A program made the position numbers and the translations under genes. Positions 25,955 through 34,964 of a stretch of DNA of 64,000 nucleotides are shown here, piece after piece (positions within the stretch are counted from its first letter, which is position 1; every line of letters begins with the position of its first letter). The stretch covers positions 35,037 to 99,036 of the forward strand of contig JAEUKE010000200.1 of assembly GCA_016794345.1 (NCBI GenBank), written 5' to 3'. A model generated the notes under the pieces. That model had not been told where the DNA came from, did no database searches, and saw nothing but the letters and a program-made list of their open reading frames with translations. The DNA is from Myxococcales bacterium. GTDB lineage: Bacteria; Myxococcota_A; Polyangia; Polyangiales; Polyangiaceae.

Positions 25955-26548
25955 TTGAAGCGCTTTGCCATCTTTCCGCTCTTGGGGTTCGTCGTCTTCG
26001 CGTGCGCCCAGGGCGAGACAGTCCCATCCGGGGATGGTGGAGCAGCCGGCGACGGCGGTGCAGGCGTGACGAGCGGCTCGTCCACGACCGGCAAGGGCGC
26101 GACGACCGGGAGCACCAGCGCGTCCACCACGTCCACCACGTCCACCACGTCCACCACGTCCACCACCGCGACGACCTCGACCACGACGACGACCGCCACC
26201 ACCACCACCGTGGCGACGACGACGACCGGGATGATGGGCTGCGGTCCGTTCGAGCTGGACTGCGGCGACGGCACTTGCTTCGACCTCTTCGGGCTCTGCG
26301 ACGGGTTCCAGGACTGCGCGAACGGCTTCGACGAGGATCCGACCCTCTGCGCGTCCGGCGTCCCGGCCGAGTGGACCTGCCCGGCCGGGTACTACAACGC
26401 GGCGGACGGGTGCGACTGCGGCTGCGGCGCGACCGACCCCGACTGCCCGAGCGCAAGCTCGGCGGATTGTGAGTACTGCACGTCCGGGTGCAGCATGTCG
26501 AGCTGCCCCGGCACGATCGATCCGGCCAACAACGCGCTCTGTCTCTGA
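25955..26548 (+). CDS. Lipoprotein with Thr/Ser repeat linker and an LDL-receptor class A-like domain
   Basis: 197 residues. TTG start at 25955 with GGGAG about eight bases upstream; signal peptide ends in lipobox VFAC. A long Thr/Ser linker, partly encoded by a 9-base tandem repeat, precedes a module encoded at about 26239-26350 with the LDL-A pattern: FELDC, GDGTC, CDGFQDC and the calcium-type NGFDED followed by Cys. The six cysteines and acidic residues are in the right order; Ser of the usual SDE is Phe here. More cysteine pairs follow (CDCGCGATDPDC). The domain suggests a secreted, calcium-dependent binding protein. A promoter-like TACAAT occurs about 27 bases before the start. Confidence 0.78.
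   Translation: MKRFAIFPLLGFVVFACAQGETVPSGDGGAAGDGGAGVTSGSSTTGKGATTGSTSASTTSTTSTTSTTSTTATTSTTTTTATTTTVATTTTGMMGCGPFELDCGDGTCFDLFGLCDGFQDCANGFDEDPTLCASGVPAEWTCPAGYYNAADGCDCGCGATDPDCPSASSADCEYCTSGCSMSSCPGTIDPANNALCL
26122..26166 (+). repeat. Five tandem copies of a 9-base unit
   Basis: GTCCACCAC is repeated five times without change inside the Thr/Ser linker of the lipoprotein at 25955-26548, encoding Ser-Thr-Thr each time. Unit number could vary between strains and change linker length without breaking the frame. Confidence 0.95.
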
Positions 26549-26692
26549 GCTCGCTGCCTCTGAGCTGCACCTGCGGTGCTTGAGCGCCCGCCGAGCTGCC
26601 CGGACTGGAAAGTTCGGCCATGGTGGCAGATGAGGGCTTTTTGCCCACATCGACGTTGCTCCCCAGGAAGGCGCGACTGTAATCGTCGAGAC

Positions 26693-27004
26693 ATGGGAGC
26701 TGCTTTCAAGCGTCAGGGTGCGCCGCAGGTTGAACGATCGCCCGCGTCCGGCGTGCGACCCCGCGTGCTGCCGCAGGAGGACCGGGCCCAGGAGGACAGG
26801 GCCGAGGAGGTCAGGGCCGAGGATCTCGGCTTCGAGGCTGCCCCGTTCTCGGTGATCCCGCCCGCCAACACCCAGGACGAGCGCGTGTCTCACCTCCCGC
26901 TCGAGGAGGCGGTCCCGTTCCACGGCAACACGGCCATCGCCGCCGTCTTCCTGTTCGTGACGAGCGCGGCCGCGGCCATGGTCGCGGTCGGCCTCTACCT
27001 CTGA
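26693..27004 (+). CDS. Small tail-anchored protein, unknown function
   Basis: 103 residues. The N-terminal two thirds are polar, with an acidic/basic near-repeat (EDRAQEDRAEEVRAED, encoded by imperfect 15-base repeats). A single hydrophobic helix occupies about residues 79-102 at the very C-terminus, so it is likely anchored by its tail with the rest in the cytoplasm. The ATG at 26693 was chosen over an earlier in-frame start because the upstream part is Arg/Cys-rich and unlike the rest. It stands alone between a lipoprotein gene and a convergent gene. No function recognised. Confidence 0.55.
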   Translation: MGAAFKRQGAPQVERSPASGVRPRVLPQEDRAQEDRAEEVRAEDLGFEAAPFSVIPPANTQDERVSHLPLEEAVPFHGNTAIAAVFLFVTSAAAAMVAVGLYL

Positions 27005-27050
27005 GCCCCGAACGAGCTCTTCGAGGAGAGCCCGCAGCCCGGGGGACGGG

Positions 27051-28190
27051 CTACTCGATGACGGAGTCGGTCACGACGATCTGCGTGTCGTCGTGGCAGG
27101 AGATCTGCGGGTAGAGCGGGTACCACGAGCCGCCGGTGTTGTTCGTGATGACGGAGCTGTCGACACGGATGTCCCCGGTGTGGTTGTTCGTGACGAAGAA
27201 GATGGCGCTCCCGTGCTGGACGACCTCGTTGTCCCGGATGGCCACCCCACACAACGAGAGCGTCATCTCGTTGCCGTCGTTGTAGATGGCCCCGCCGCTC
27301 CCGCCGCCTGGCGTGCCGCCCTCCGCCGGGTTGCCGCCGTTGCCGATCGCGCGGTTGTGCGAAAAGAGGCTGTTGTAGATCGACCACGACACGCCGATGC
27401 TGCTGATGCCGCCGCCGTTCGAGCACGTATTGCCGAAGCCCTCCGCGCCGCCGAACGTCGTGTTCACGACGTAGACCGGAAGGTCCTCGTATTGGTCGAA
27501 GACACGCACCCCGGCGCCTCCGACGTCGGGTCCCGTGTCGGCGCAGACGTTGTTGAAGAAGCGCGTGTTGACGATCTTCAGGCGCCCTCCGCGGGCCCAG
27601 ATCGCGCCGCCGCCGTCGTTCTCCGTCTCGTTCTTCGAGTTGCCGTCGACGAACGTGATGTTCTGGACGGTGAGGCGCGGGTGATCTTGGTTGTTGCACT
27701 CGGCGGTGGTCCAGTGCTGCGCCTCGTCGCACGTGTTCATGTAGAGGATGCGCGTCTTGCCGCCGCCGCTCAGGGTGACGAGCCCGCCTCCGTCGATGAC
27801 GATCTCCGGACCGGTGTCGTTGAAGATCTTCGCTGGGCGGTCGAGCGTGATCGTCACGGGGTCCGGGCCGCAGTCGAACGTGATGACGCCGCCTGCAGCC
27901 ACGGCGTCGAGGAAGGCCTGAGCCGTACAGCTGCTCGGGGTGCCGCTCCCGACGACCGTCCGCGGGGCCGAGCTGTCGGCGAGCCCGGCCTCGGCGGGGA
28001 CGTCGCAGTGCCCGTCCGGGTTGCCCGCGGGCGGGCCGTCCTCGGGGTTCGTGAGCGGGTTGGGAACGTCGACGCTCCCGCCTTGCCCGCTCGCGCCGAC
28101 GCCATCCGCTCCGCCTCCGTCCTGGTTCCCGCTGTCACCACAAGCCACGACGAGGAGGACCAGGGAGGAAGCAAGGACAGCGCGGATCAT
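27051..28190 (-). CDS. Lipoprotein with a right-handed beta-helix (pectate-lyase-like) fold
   Basis: 379 residues from the ATG at 28190; lipobox LVVAC. After a short Gly-rich linker comes a repeated strand pattern typical of parallel beta-helices: GPEIVIDGGGLVTLSG, RLTVQNITFVDGNSK, RLKIVNTRFFNN, SWSIYNSLFSHNRAIG, MTLSLCGVAIRDNEV and DIRVDSSVITNNTGG. Similar proteins carry polymorphic outer-membrane-like GGAIW / SGGAIYN turns, also visible here. Such folds bind or cut polysaccharides, but no catalytic residues can be assigned. Probably an exposed surface protein. Confidence 0.8.
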   Translation of the reverse strand: MIRAVLASSLVLLVVACGDSGNQDGGGADGVGASGQGGSVDVPNPLTNPEDGPPAGNPDGHCDVPAEAGLADSSAPRTVVGSGTPSSCTAQAFLDAVAAGGVITFDCGPDPVTITLDRPAKIFNDTGPEIVIDGGGLVTLSGGGKTRILYMNTCDEAQHWTTAECNNQDHPRLTVQNITFVDGNSKNETENDGGGAIWARGGRLKIVNTRFFNNVCADTGPDVGGAGVRVFDQYEDLPVYVVNTTFGGAEGFGNTCSNGGGISSIGVSWSIYNSLFSHNRAIGNGGNPAEGGTPGGGSGGAIYNDGNEMTLSLCGVAIRDNEVVQHGSAIFFVTNNHTGDIRVDSSVITNNTGGSWYPLYPQISCHDDTQIVVTDSVIE

Positions 28191-28249
28191 CACCTGATTG
28201 TACGGCCTCTCGGCTGGGGTCGGAGCCGCTTTGTCGGGCCTCCGCGGCG

Positions 28250-28672
28250 TCACATAGGGGAGCCGCACACACCGACGTACGCGGCGGCCTCGAACGCGCC
28301 GCACGCTTCGCCGCCGCAGTTCGCGGGCACGTGGCAAGCTTTGTAGCCCCCGTCGCAGGTGTCGGCGCAGGACCCGACCAGCGCTCCGGCCTGGGCCTGC
28401 TTGATGCAGCAGAACTTGGGCGACGCGCAGTCCTCCGGGCCGTCGCAGAAGAGGATGACACGACCGTCCTCGGTCGCCCCCGTGTTGCACTCCTGCCCGA
28501 CCGCACACGCGCCGTCGTTGCAGCACTCGGCGCACTTCGCGCCGCCGGCACAGTTTACCTTCTCGACCGTGTCGTCCGGCTGGTACTCGACCAGCGACGA
28601 GCCGTCGTCGTTGCAGCCGAGCACGGTCTCGAGGACCCCCACGCACAGGCAGATCGCAGCGAAATGTCGCAT
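28250..28672 (-). CDS. Cys-rich lipoprotein, unknown function
   Basis: 140 residues; signal peptide ending at lipobox VLGC. The mature part has about 15 cysteines, many in pairs (CAECCNDGAC, FCCIKQ, CADTCDGGYKAC), consistent with a small disulfide-stabilised exported domain. It is encoded on the same strand as, and just upstream of, the beta-helix lipoprotein (59 bases between). No enzymatic motif. A 125-base gap separates it from the divergent ettA gene. Confidence 0.75.
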   Translation of the reverse strand: MRHFAAICLCVGVLETVLGCNDDGSSLVEYQPDDTVEKVNCAGGAKCAECCNDGACAVGQECNTGATEDGRVILFCDGPEDCASPKFCCIKQAQAGALVGSCADTCDGGYKACHVPANCGGEACGAFEAAAYVGVCGSPM

Positions 28673-28797
28673 GTCGATCCGAATCTACCAGGCGCTCGCT
28701 CCCTCCGGCGAGCGCTCGCTACGGGATCTGGATTCACGGCGGCTCGGTCCCGTTCCCCGTACCCACCCTGGCCGCCGCGTATTAGGTTTCAGCCACC

Positions 28798-30471
28798 GTG
28801 GCTCATCAATTCGTTTTCACGATGCAAGACCTCAGGCGCGTGCACCCGCCGAACAAAGAGGTCCTCAAGGGAATCTGGCTCTCGTTCCTCCCGGGCGCGA
28901 AGATCGGCGTGCTAGGGCACAACGGCGCCGGCAAGAGCACGCTCTTGCGCATCATGGCAGGGGTCGACAAGGACTTCCTCGGGGAGGCCAAGCCCGCGGA
29001 GGGCATCCGCATCGGGTTCCTCCCCCAGGAGCCCAAGCTCACGGCGCCCACCGTCCGCGAAGAGGTCGACCTCGCCGTGGCGGACGTGAAGGCGCTCCTC
29101 GCCCGCTCCGAGGAGCTCGGCATGCTCATGGGGGAAAACCCCGACGACATGGAGAAGCTGCTGGAGGAGATGGCGGTCGTCCAGGACAAGATCGAAGCGG
29201 CGAACGGCTGGGAGCTCGATCGCACCGTCGAGCGCGCGATGGATGCCCTGCAGCTGCCGCCGCCCGAGGCCCCGACCGACAAGCTCTCAGGCGGTGAGCG
29301 ACGGCGCGTGGCGCTCTGCCGCCTCCTCCTCGAGAAGCCCGACATCCTGCTCCTCGACGAGCCGACCAACCACCTCGACGCGGAGAGCGTCGCGTGGCTC
29401 GAGCGGTTCCTTCACGACTTCCCCGGGACGGTCGTGGCCGTCACCCACGACCGCTACTTCCTCGACAACGTCGCCGGCTGGATCCTCGAGCTCGATCGGG
29501 GCCACGGCTACCCGTTCGAGGGCAACTACTCGGGTTGGCTCGAGTACAAGCAGAAGCGCCTCGTCGACGAGCAGAAGCAGGAGACCTCACGCAAGAAGGT
29601 CCTCGAGCGCGAGCTCGAGTGGGTGCGGAGCTCGCCGCGCGCGCGTCAAGCGAAGAGCAAAGCGCGCATCGCGGCGTACGAGAGCCTGCTCGCGAAGGAC
29701 AAGGACGAGAAGGCCTACGAGGCGACCGAGATCCACATCCCGGCTGGCAAGCGGCTCGGCAACGTCGTCATCGAAGCGAAGAACCTCCGCAAGTCCTTCG
29801 GCGACCGCCTCCTCATCGACGATCTCAGCTTCTCGCTGCCGCGCGGCGGCATCGTCGGGATCATCGGGCCGAACGGCGCCGGCAAGACGACCCTGTTCCG
29901 CATGATCGTCGGCCAGGAGAAGCCGGACTCCGGCGAGATCCGCGTGGGCGAGACGGTGGAGCTCGCTTACGTGGACCAGTCCCGCGACGCGCTCAACCCG
30001 AAAAACAACGTGTGGCAGGAGATCTCCGGCGGCGAAGAGAAGATCCTCGTCGGCAAGAAGGAGGTCGCGAGCCGCGCCTATGTCTCGTCGTTCAACTTCA
30101 TGGGGAGCGACCAGCAGAAGAAGGTCGGCGACCTCTCCGGCGGCGAGCGCAACCGCGTGCACATGGCCAAGCTCTTGCGAACGGGCGGCAACCTGCTCCT
30201 GCTCGACGAGCCCACGAACGACCTCGACGTCGACACCCTGCGTTCGCTCGAAGAGGCGCTGCTCGACTTCGCCGGCTGCGCGGTCGTCATCAGCCACGAT
30301 CGCTGGTTCTTGGATCGCATCGCGACGCACATCCTCGCGTTCGAGGGCGACGCGAAGGTGGTGTGGTTCGAGGGCAACTACGAGGCGTACGAGGCGGATC
30401 TCAAGCGACGCCTCGGCAAGGAGGCGGACGAGCCGCACCGGTTCCGGTACCGAAAGCTGAACGACAAATGA
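28798..30471 (+). CDS. ettA: Energy-dependent translational throttle protein EttA (ABC-F ATPase)
   Basis: 557 residues, matching the usual EttA length. Two ABC domains: Walker A GHNGAGKST (near 40) with signature LSGGERRR, and GPNGAGKTT (near 360) with signature LSGGERNR. Between them is the charged linker (RKKVLERELEWVRSSPRARQ) that touches the ribosome, and EttA-specific blocks PRARQAKSKARIAAYESLL and SSFNFMGSDQQKKVGDLSGG are present. EttA binds the ribosomal E site and gates the first elongation step according to ATP/ADP ratio. GTG start at 28798. Its stop overlaps the start of the oxidoreductase gene (ATGA). Confidence 0.96.
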   Translation: MAHQFVFTMQDLRRVHPPNKEVLKGIWLSFLPGAKIGVLGHNGAGKSTLLRIMAGVDKDFLGEAKPAEGIRIGFLPQEPKLTAPTVREEVDLAVADVKALLARSEELGMLMGENPDDMEKLLEEMAVVQDKIEAANGWELDRTVERAMDALQLPPPEAPTDKLSGGERRRVALCRLLLEKPDILLLDEPTNHLDAESVAWLERFLHDFPGTVVAVTHDRYFLDNVAGWILELDRGHGYPFEGNYSGWLEYKQKRLVDEQKQETSRKKVLERELEWVRSSPRARQAKSKARIAAYESLLAKDKDEKAYEATEIHIPAGKRLGNVVIEAKNLRKSFGDRLLIDDLSFSLPRGGIVGIIGPNGAGKTTLFRMIVGQEKPDSGEIRVGETVELAYVDQSRDALNPKNNVWQEISGGEEKILVGKKEVASRAYVSSFNFMGSDQQKKVGDLSGGERNRVHMAKLLRTGGNLLLLDEPTNDLDVDTLRSLEEALLDFAGCAVVISHDRWFLDRIATHILAFEGDAKVVWFEGNYEAYEADLKRRLGKEADEPHRFRYRKLNDK

Positions 30472-31457
30472 CCACCCACGAGACGACGGCGGTTCGTATC
30501 CACGAGACCGGTGGCCCCGAGGTCCTTCGGCTCGAGCGCCTGCTGGTCGGCGAGCCGGGCGAGGGCCAAGCCCTCGTCCGGCAGACCGCCGTCGGGCTCA
30601 ACTTCATCGATGTCTACCACCGCACCGGCCTCTATCCCGTCCCCCTGCCCTACGTGCTCGGACAGGAGGGCGCGGGCGTGGTCGAAGCCGTCGGCCCGGG
30701 TGTCACGACGATCGCGCCGGGCGACCGCGTCGCGTACGCGTCGGTGGCGGGCGCGTACGCCGGGCACCGCCTCGTCCCGGCCGACAAGCTCCTCCGACTC
30801 CCGGCTCACGTGAGCGAGGAGTCTGCCGCCGCCCTGATGCTGAAGGGCATGACGGCTCGGTATCTGTTGCGGGCCACGACCTCCGTCGGCCCCGGACAGA
30901 CGATCGTCGTGCACGCGGCGGCAGGCGGCACCGGCCAGCTCCTCGTCCGATGGGCCAAGCACCTCGGCGCGAAGGTCGTGGGCGTCGTCGGGTCGGAGCC
31001 CAAGGCGGAGGCGGTGCGCGCCCTCGGGGCGGACGTCGTCGTCGTCGGCACGACGAGCCTCGTGAAGACGGCGCTCGACCTCACAGGCGGAAGAGGCGTC
31101 GACGTGGTCTACGACTCGGTCGGCAAGGACACGTTCGACCTGTCGCTGGAGTGCCTCCGGGTGCGCGGGCTCTGCGTCAGCTTCGGCCAGGCATCGGGCC
31201 CCGTCCCGCCCATGCCGCTCGCCGCCCTCGCCAAGAAGAGCCTCTTTCTCACGCGGCCGAGCCTGTTCGCGTACACCGCGACCCGCGCCGAGCTCGAGGA
31301 GACCGCCGCCGATCTGTTCTCGGCGATGGAGGCTGGCGCCGTCACCCCCGATATTGGACAGCGGCTCCCCCTCTCCGCGGTCGCGGACGCCCACCGCGCG
31401 CTCGAAGCGAGGCGGACCCTCGGCGCGACCGTGCTCCTCCCGGAAGCGGAGCGCTGA
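30468..31457 (+). CDS. qor: NADPH:quinone oxidoreductase, zinc-independent MDR family
   Basis: 329 residues of the quinone oxidoreductase branch of medium-chain dehydrogenases, which reduces quinones with NADPH in the cytoplasm. Marks: GLNFIDVYHRTGLYP near residue 44, GQEGAGVVEAVGPGV, the nucleotide-binding turn HAAAGGTGQLLVRWAK at about 150, and VYDSVGKDTF. The zinc ligands of alcohol dehydrogenases are absent. The ATG at 30468 overlaps the ettA stop by four bases; the functional link is not obvious. Confidence 0.93.
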   Translation: MTTHETTAVRIHETGGPEVLRLERLLVGEPGEGQALVRQTAVGLNFIDVYHRTGLYPVPLPYVLGQEGAGVVEAVGPGVTTIAPGDRVAYASVAGAYAGHRLVPADKLLRLPAHVSEESAAALMLKGMTARYLLRATTSVGPGQTIVVHAAAGGTGQLLVRWAKHLGAKVVGVVGSEPKAEAVRALGADVVVVGTTSLVKTALDLTGGRGVDVVYDSVGKDTFDLSLECLRVRGLCVSFGQASGPVPPMPLAALAKKSLFLTRPSLFAYTATRAELEETAADLFSAMEAGAVTPDIGQRLPLSAVADAHRALEARRTLGATVLLPEAER

Positions 31458-31490
31458 CTCGCGCGGCGACCTGGGCTAGGCTCGCGAACG

Positions 31491-32456
31491 ATGCGAGCTT
31501 GTGCCTTCTTCCTCCTGTTTCTCGGCGGCCTCTCCACCTTCACCGCTTGTGGTGACGACTCCGGGAGCAGCACCGGCGCTGGCGGCTCGGGTGCGTCCGG
31601 CGTCGGCGGGCAGGGAGGTGAGGGCGGCCAGGTCGTCTCTGGCGAGCCGCTCAAGATTCTGAACTGGAACACGCGAAACTTCGTCAACGACCTGAACGAC
31701 TCGACGGTCGCCGACGAGTTCATCAAGTCCACGGCGGAGTATCAAGCGCAGCTCACGGCGGTCGCTGCTGCGATCACGGAGCTCGATCCCGACGTCGCGG
31801 TGCTCGCCGAGGTGGAGAACCAAGCCGTCCTCGACGACCTGATGGCCGAGCTGGGGCCCGAATGGGTCGACTCGAGCCTGATCGAGTCGGCAGATCCGCG
31901 CGGTATCGATATCGCCGCCGTCTCCAAGCTGCCGTTCTCCGACGTGGTGTCGCACCAGGACGACGAGTTCGTCGTCGAGGGGACGAACGCGCCCACGTAC
32001 ACGTTCGCGCGCGACGCGGTCGAATACCACGTGACCTTCCGCGGCCAGGACATCGTGCTGATCGGCGTGCACTTCCGCTCGAAGGGGCCGCCGGACGATC
32101 CGAACAAGCGCCTCGCCGAAGCGCAGCGCTCGCGCGCCATCGCGGACGAGCTCACCGCGGCGGACTCCTCGCTCGGCGTGATCATCCTCGGGGACTTCAA
32201 CGATCTGCCGGGCAGCGCGCCTTTCAAGGCCGTCGAAGGGGCAGCGCCCGACAAGTTCGTGGACGCCGCCTCCTACGTAGCCGAGGCCGACCGGTGGACG
32301 TTCGACTTTCAGGGCAACCTGGAGCTCATCGATCACCAGATGGCGAACGTCCTCATGCAACAGCACCTCGACACGAAGGCCGTCGTCATCCGGCACGGGC
32401 TGGGCGCCGAAGCGAGCGACCACGCGCCGATGATGGCGACCTACCGCTTCGAGTAG
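31491..32456 (+). CDS. Endonuclease/exonuclease/phosphatase (EEP) family lipoprotein
   Basis: 321 residues; signal peptide with lipobox TAC after LSTF, then a Gly/Ser linker and an EEP fold. Catalytic marks: LNWNTRNF with metal-site Asn, LAEVEN (metal Glu), IGVHFRSKG (His), ILGDFNDLPG (Asp/Asn) and ASDHAPMMATY (final Asp-His). All key residues are present, so it is probably an active metal-dependent nuclease or phosphodiesterase outside the cytoplasm. Substrate could be DNA, lipid headgroup or phosphate ester. It ends nine bases before a convergent lipoprotein gene. Confidence 0.87.
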   Translation: MRACAFFLLFLGGLSTFTACGDDSGSSTGAGGSGASGVGGQGGEGGQVVSGEPLKILNWNTRNFVNDLNDSTVADEFIKSTAEYQAQLTAVAAAITELDPDVAVLAEVENQAVLDDLMAELGPEWVDSSLIESADPRGIDIAAVSKLPFSDVVSHQDDEFVVEGTNAPTYTFARDAVEYHVTFRGQDIVLIGVHFRSKGPPDDPNKRLAEAQRSRAIADELTAADSSLGVIILGDFNDLPGSAPFKAVEGAAPDKFVDAASYVAEADRWTFDFQGNLELIDHQMANVLMQQHLDTKAVVIRHGLGAEASDHAPMMATYRFE

Positions 32457-32465
32457 CGGCGGCGA

Positions 32466-33881
32466 TCAGTTCACGACCTGGTCGCAGCTCACGCGTTGCC
32501 CGAACACGTGGTAGCGCGACATCGGGTCCTCGAGCACCCACACGACGTAATAAAAGACCTGGTTGCCCCGACCTGCCGCTGCGTAGATGTGGCGGCCCTG
32601 GGCGGCGGGGTCGTCGATCTGGTTGATCACCGAGTTCGTCAGGAGGTGTGCCTCCGGATCCCACCACTGGAGGAAGACCTTGCTGGTGTTCGGATCGAAC
32701 AGGTTGATCCCGGCGCTCACGTATTGTCCGAACGCCGGGCTCGGCGGCGTGACGAAGGTGATCGCGCTCTGGTTGGGGAACTCGAGCGCCGGGTCGAGCA
32801 GCGACATCGGGCTCATCGCCAGGTTCGCGACATCCATCCCGTCGACGATGCCTGCGAAGAGCGTCGCTGGCGTGAAGGTGGGCGACTGCGGGTCGAGGCT
32901 CGCGATGAGGGCGAAGACGGACGGCGTCGCGCCGATGCCCGGGACCACGGCGAACGGGAACGTCGCCTTGCCCTGCTCGACCTGGATGGGGATGGGCGTA
33001 TTCGAGACGTTTCCGTCGGAACCCGCACGCAAGAAGGCGCCGTAGCCCGGGCCCTGCGGATTTTCACCCGAGGTGATGAGCACGTTGACGCCATTCACGC
33101 GCGCGTACTGGGCGGGGCGAACCGTGGGGTCGTTCGCCATTCCGGTGTACTGGAATCGGACGCTGTTCGCGGTAAAATCGTTGCCGAACACGGTCAGCTC
33201 GCCAGTCATGGTGTCGCGGCACGAGCCCACCACCCACGGCTGCGTGCCGTCGAGCGCACCGATGAGCTTCTCGTGTTCGACCGGCGGGTCGCATCGGACC
33301 AGGGGGGTGGCTAGCGTGATAACGGCCGGCGCACCCATCGGGATCTGGCCGTTGTTCTTCGTGTACTCGAGCACCTGGAAGACGTCGCTGATCTTCGCCA
33401 GGACGCGGACCTTGTTGCCGACCGAGAGCAACTGGAAGCCGCGGTTGTCCTGCGTGCTCGGCGCGGCCGGGTACTTCACGATCGGGCCGAGCTCGTTGTC
33501 GCGCACCGTCCGCACGACGATCTGCCGCGTCATCTGGTTGGTCACCATGACGTGCGTGTACCCCTGGTCATCGAAGGCAACCGAGACCTGCTCGTCGATC
33601 GCGGTCGTGTCGTCGAGATCGCCGGGCGTGAGGATCTCGACCGGGTTCTGATACGGCTGACAAGCGAAGGTCGGCGGCATTCCGCCCCCACCGCCCATCC
33701 CGCCGCCGCCCATCGCGGTGCCGGTCGTCGTCGTGGATGTGCTCGTCGCACCGCCAGCGCCCCCCTGGGCGCCGGTGCCGCCTCCTCCGGACGACAAGAC
33801 GTCATCGTAGGCGTTGATCAGAGAGCAGCCCGTGCCGAGGGCAGCGAGCGCGGCGAAGACAAGCGAGGTTCTTTTGAGCAC
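32466..33881 (-). CDS. Lipoprotein with Gly-rich linker, unknown function
   Basis: 471 residues from a GTG at 33881: signal peptide VLKRTSLVFAALAALGTGC with Cys as lipid site, then a Gly/Thr-rich linker of ~45 residues. The mature domain has repeating strand-turn blocks (VSVAFDDQGYTHVMVTNQ, TRQIVVRTVRDNELG, VFGQRVSCDQ) suggesting a beta-propeller-like fold. No catalytic motif. It is divergent from an outer membrane barrel gene across a 264-base gap, which holds no other gene I can see. Confidence 0.75.
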   Translation of the reverse strand: MLKRTSLVFAALAALGTGCSLINAYDDVLSSGGGGTGAQGGAGGATSTSTTTTGTAMGGGGMGGGGGMPPTFACQPYQNPVEILTPGDLDDTTAIDEQVSVAFDDQGYTHVMVTNQMTRQIVVRTVRDNELGPIVKYPAAPSTQDNRGFQLLSVGNKVRVLAKISDVFQVLEYTKNNGQIPMGAPAVITLATPLVRCDPPVEHEKLIGALDGTQPWVVGSCRDTMTGELTVFGNDFTANSVRFQYTGMANDPTVRPAQYARVNGVNVLITSGENPQGPGYGAFLRAGSDGNVSNTPIPIQVEQGKATFPFAVVPGIGATPSVFALIASLDPQSPTFTPATLFAGIVDGMDVANLAMSPMSLLDPALEFPNQSAITFVTPPSPAFGQYVSAGINLFDPNTSKVFLQWWDPEAHLLTNSVINQIDDPAAQGRHIYAAAGRGNQVFYYVVWVLEDPMSRYHVFGQRVSCDQVVN

Positions 33882-34145
33882 GTTCAGGCGATCTCGGTCG
33901 AAAAGTCCCAGCTCGCTAGTCGACCCAAAATCCGGTCGCAGTGCAAGACAAAGACCAGCGTTCCGCCGGGGAACGGGCACCTCGCGCGCGGATGGGCTCG
34001 TTGAGACGCGGGGCCACTCCGGATGCAGCCCTCCTCGCTCTGCGCAAGAGGGCTCTGGCCGACCCGGGCTCGGGAACGCGCCGGGCACGCGCGATGCAGC
34101 GAGAGCAGATCGCGCCTGCGAGGCGCCAAGCCAGGAGTCCAGAAG

Positions 34146-34889
34146 ATGCCCATCAAGTACCTCGTTCCGGCGAGCATCGTCGTCCTGTCCGCCTCGGTCG
34201 CCGAGGCTCAGTACGCGACGCCCCAGCCGTTCGTGGCAGACGAGCCGATCGACAGCTACCTCGACCTCGCGCCGAGAAACGCCTTCGAAATCGGTGTGCA
34301 AGGCGGCTACATGCAGCCGTTCGGTGAGCTGGAGCGGAACACGAACATCAACGACGTGACCGACCCGGGCGGCGAAGCGGCCCTCGAGCTCAACTGGCGC
34401 ATCAGCCCGCGCTATGCCTTCGGCGGCACGGCGCGCTTCCACGAGTCGGTCGTCGACGCTCGCCTCGGCGAGGGCTTCGACGTCCGCGGTGGCTCCGCCA
34501 ACCTCCAGGGGACCGTGCACCTCGCGCCCTTCTCACTCATCGACCCGTACATCACGTTCGGCGCCGGCTACCGCGTGTTCGCGCTCGTCCCCGAGGGGCC
34601 GACCGACGCCACCATCCGCCACGGCTTCGAGTTCGCTCGTGCGCAGCTCGGGTTCGACGTCCGCGTATCGCGCGACGTCGCGCTCGGTCCCAACGCTGGC
34701 GTCTCCGGCAACGTGTTCCTCTGGGAAGACTCGCCCGGCACGACCGGCAACCAGACAATCGACGATCCTCGACCGAGCGCCTTCGTCTTCGCAGGTCTCA
34801 CCGGGCGGTTCGACATGGGCGGGACCCGCGTGAGCGAAGGGGTCTACTACGGCCGCTACCCCCGCGCGAAGACCGTCGCGAACCGCTGA
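34146..34889 (+). CDS. Outer membrane beta-barrel protein
   Basis: 247 residues; signal peptide cleaved after AEA (MPIKYLVPASIVVLSASVAEA). Alternating strands such as AFEIGVQGGYMQPFG, EAALELNWRISPRYAFGGTA, YITFGAGYRVFALV and DVRVSRDVALGPNAGVSG look like an 8-strand OmpW/OmpA-like barrel. The last strand is not at the extreme C-terminus (the protein ends in a basic tail), so insertion is not guaranteed. ATG at 34146 gives the only sensible signal. A strong hairpin 24 bases past the stop is a likely terminator. Confidence 0.75.
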   Translation: MPIKYLVPASIVVLSASVAEAQYATPQPFVADEPIDSYLDLAPRNAFEIGVQGGYMQPFGELERNTNINDVTDPGGEAALELNWRISPRYAFGGTARFHESVVDARLGEGFDVRGGSANLQGTVHLAPFSLIDPYITFGAGYRVFALVPEGPTDATIRHGFEFARAQLGFDVRVSRDVALGPNAGVSGNVFLWEDSPGTTGNQTIDDPRPSAFVFAGLTGRFDMGGTRVSEGVYYGRYPRAKTVANR

Positions 34890-34912
34890 GACGCCGCCGG
34901 AGACCGGAGCGC

Positions 34913-34945
34913 ACGCGCGGCGCCGTTGGGAGCGGCGTCGCGCGT
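34913..34945 (+). terminator. Strong hairpin after the outer membrane barrel gene
   Basis: Two 13-base arms with one mismatch (ACGCGCGGCGCCG and its near-complement) around a 7-base loop. No U-tract follows, which is common in very GC-rich bacteria. It lies just before a new transcription unit starting at 34965. Confidence 0.55.
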
Positions 34946-34964
34946 GGTGTAGTCTGCCATCTGG

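Noticed and set aside
26634..26646. GGGC-TTTTT-GCCC hairpin
   Set aside because: Arms of only four bases with T-rich loop; too weak to call a terminator.
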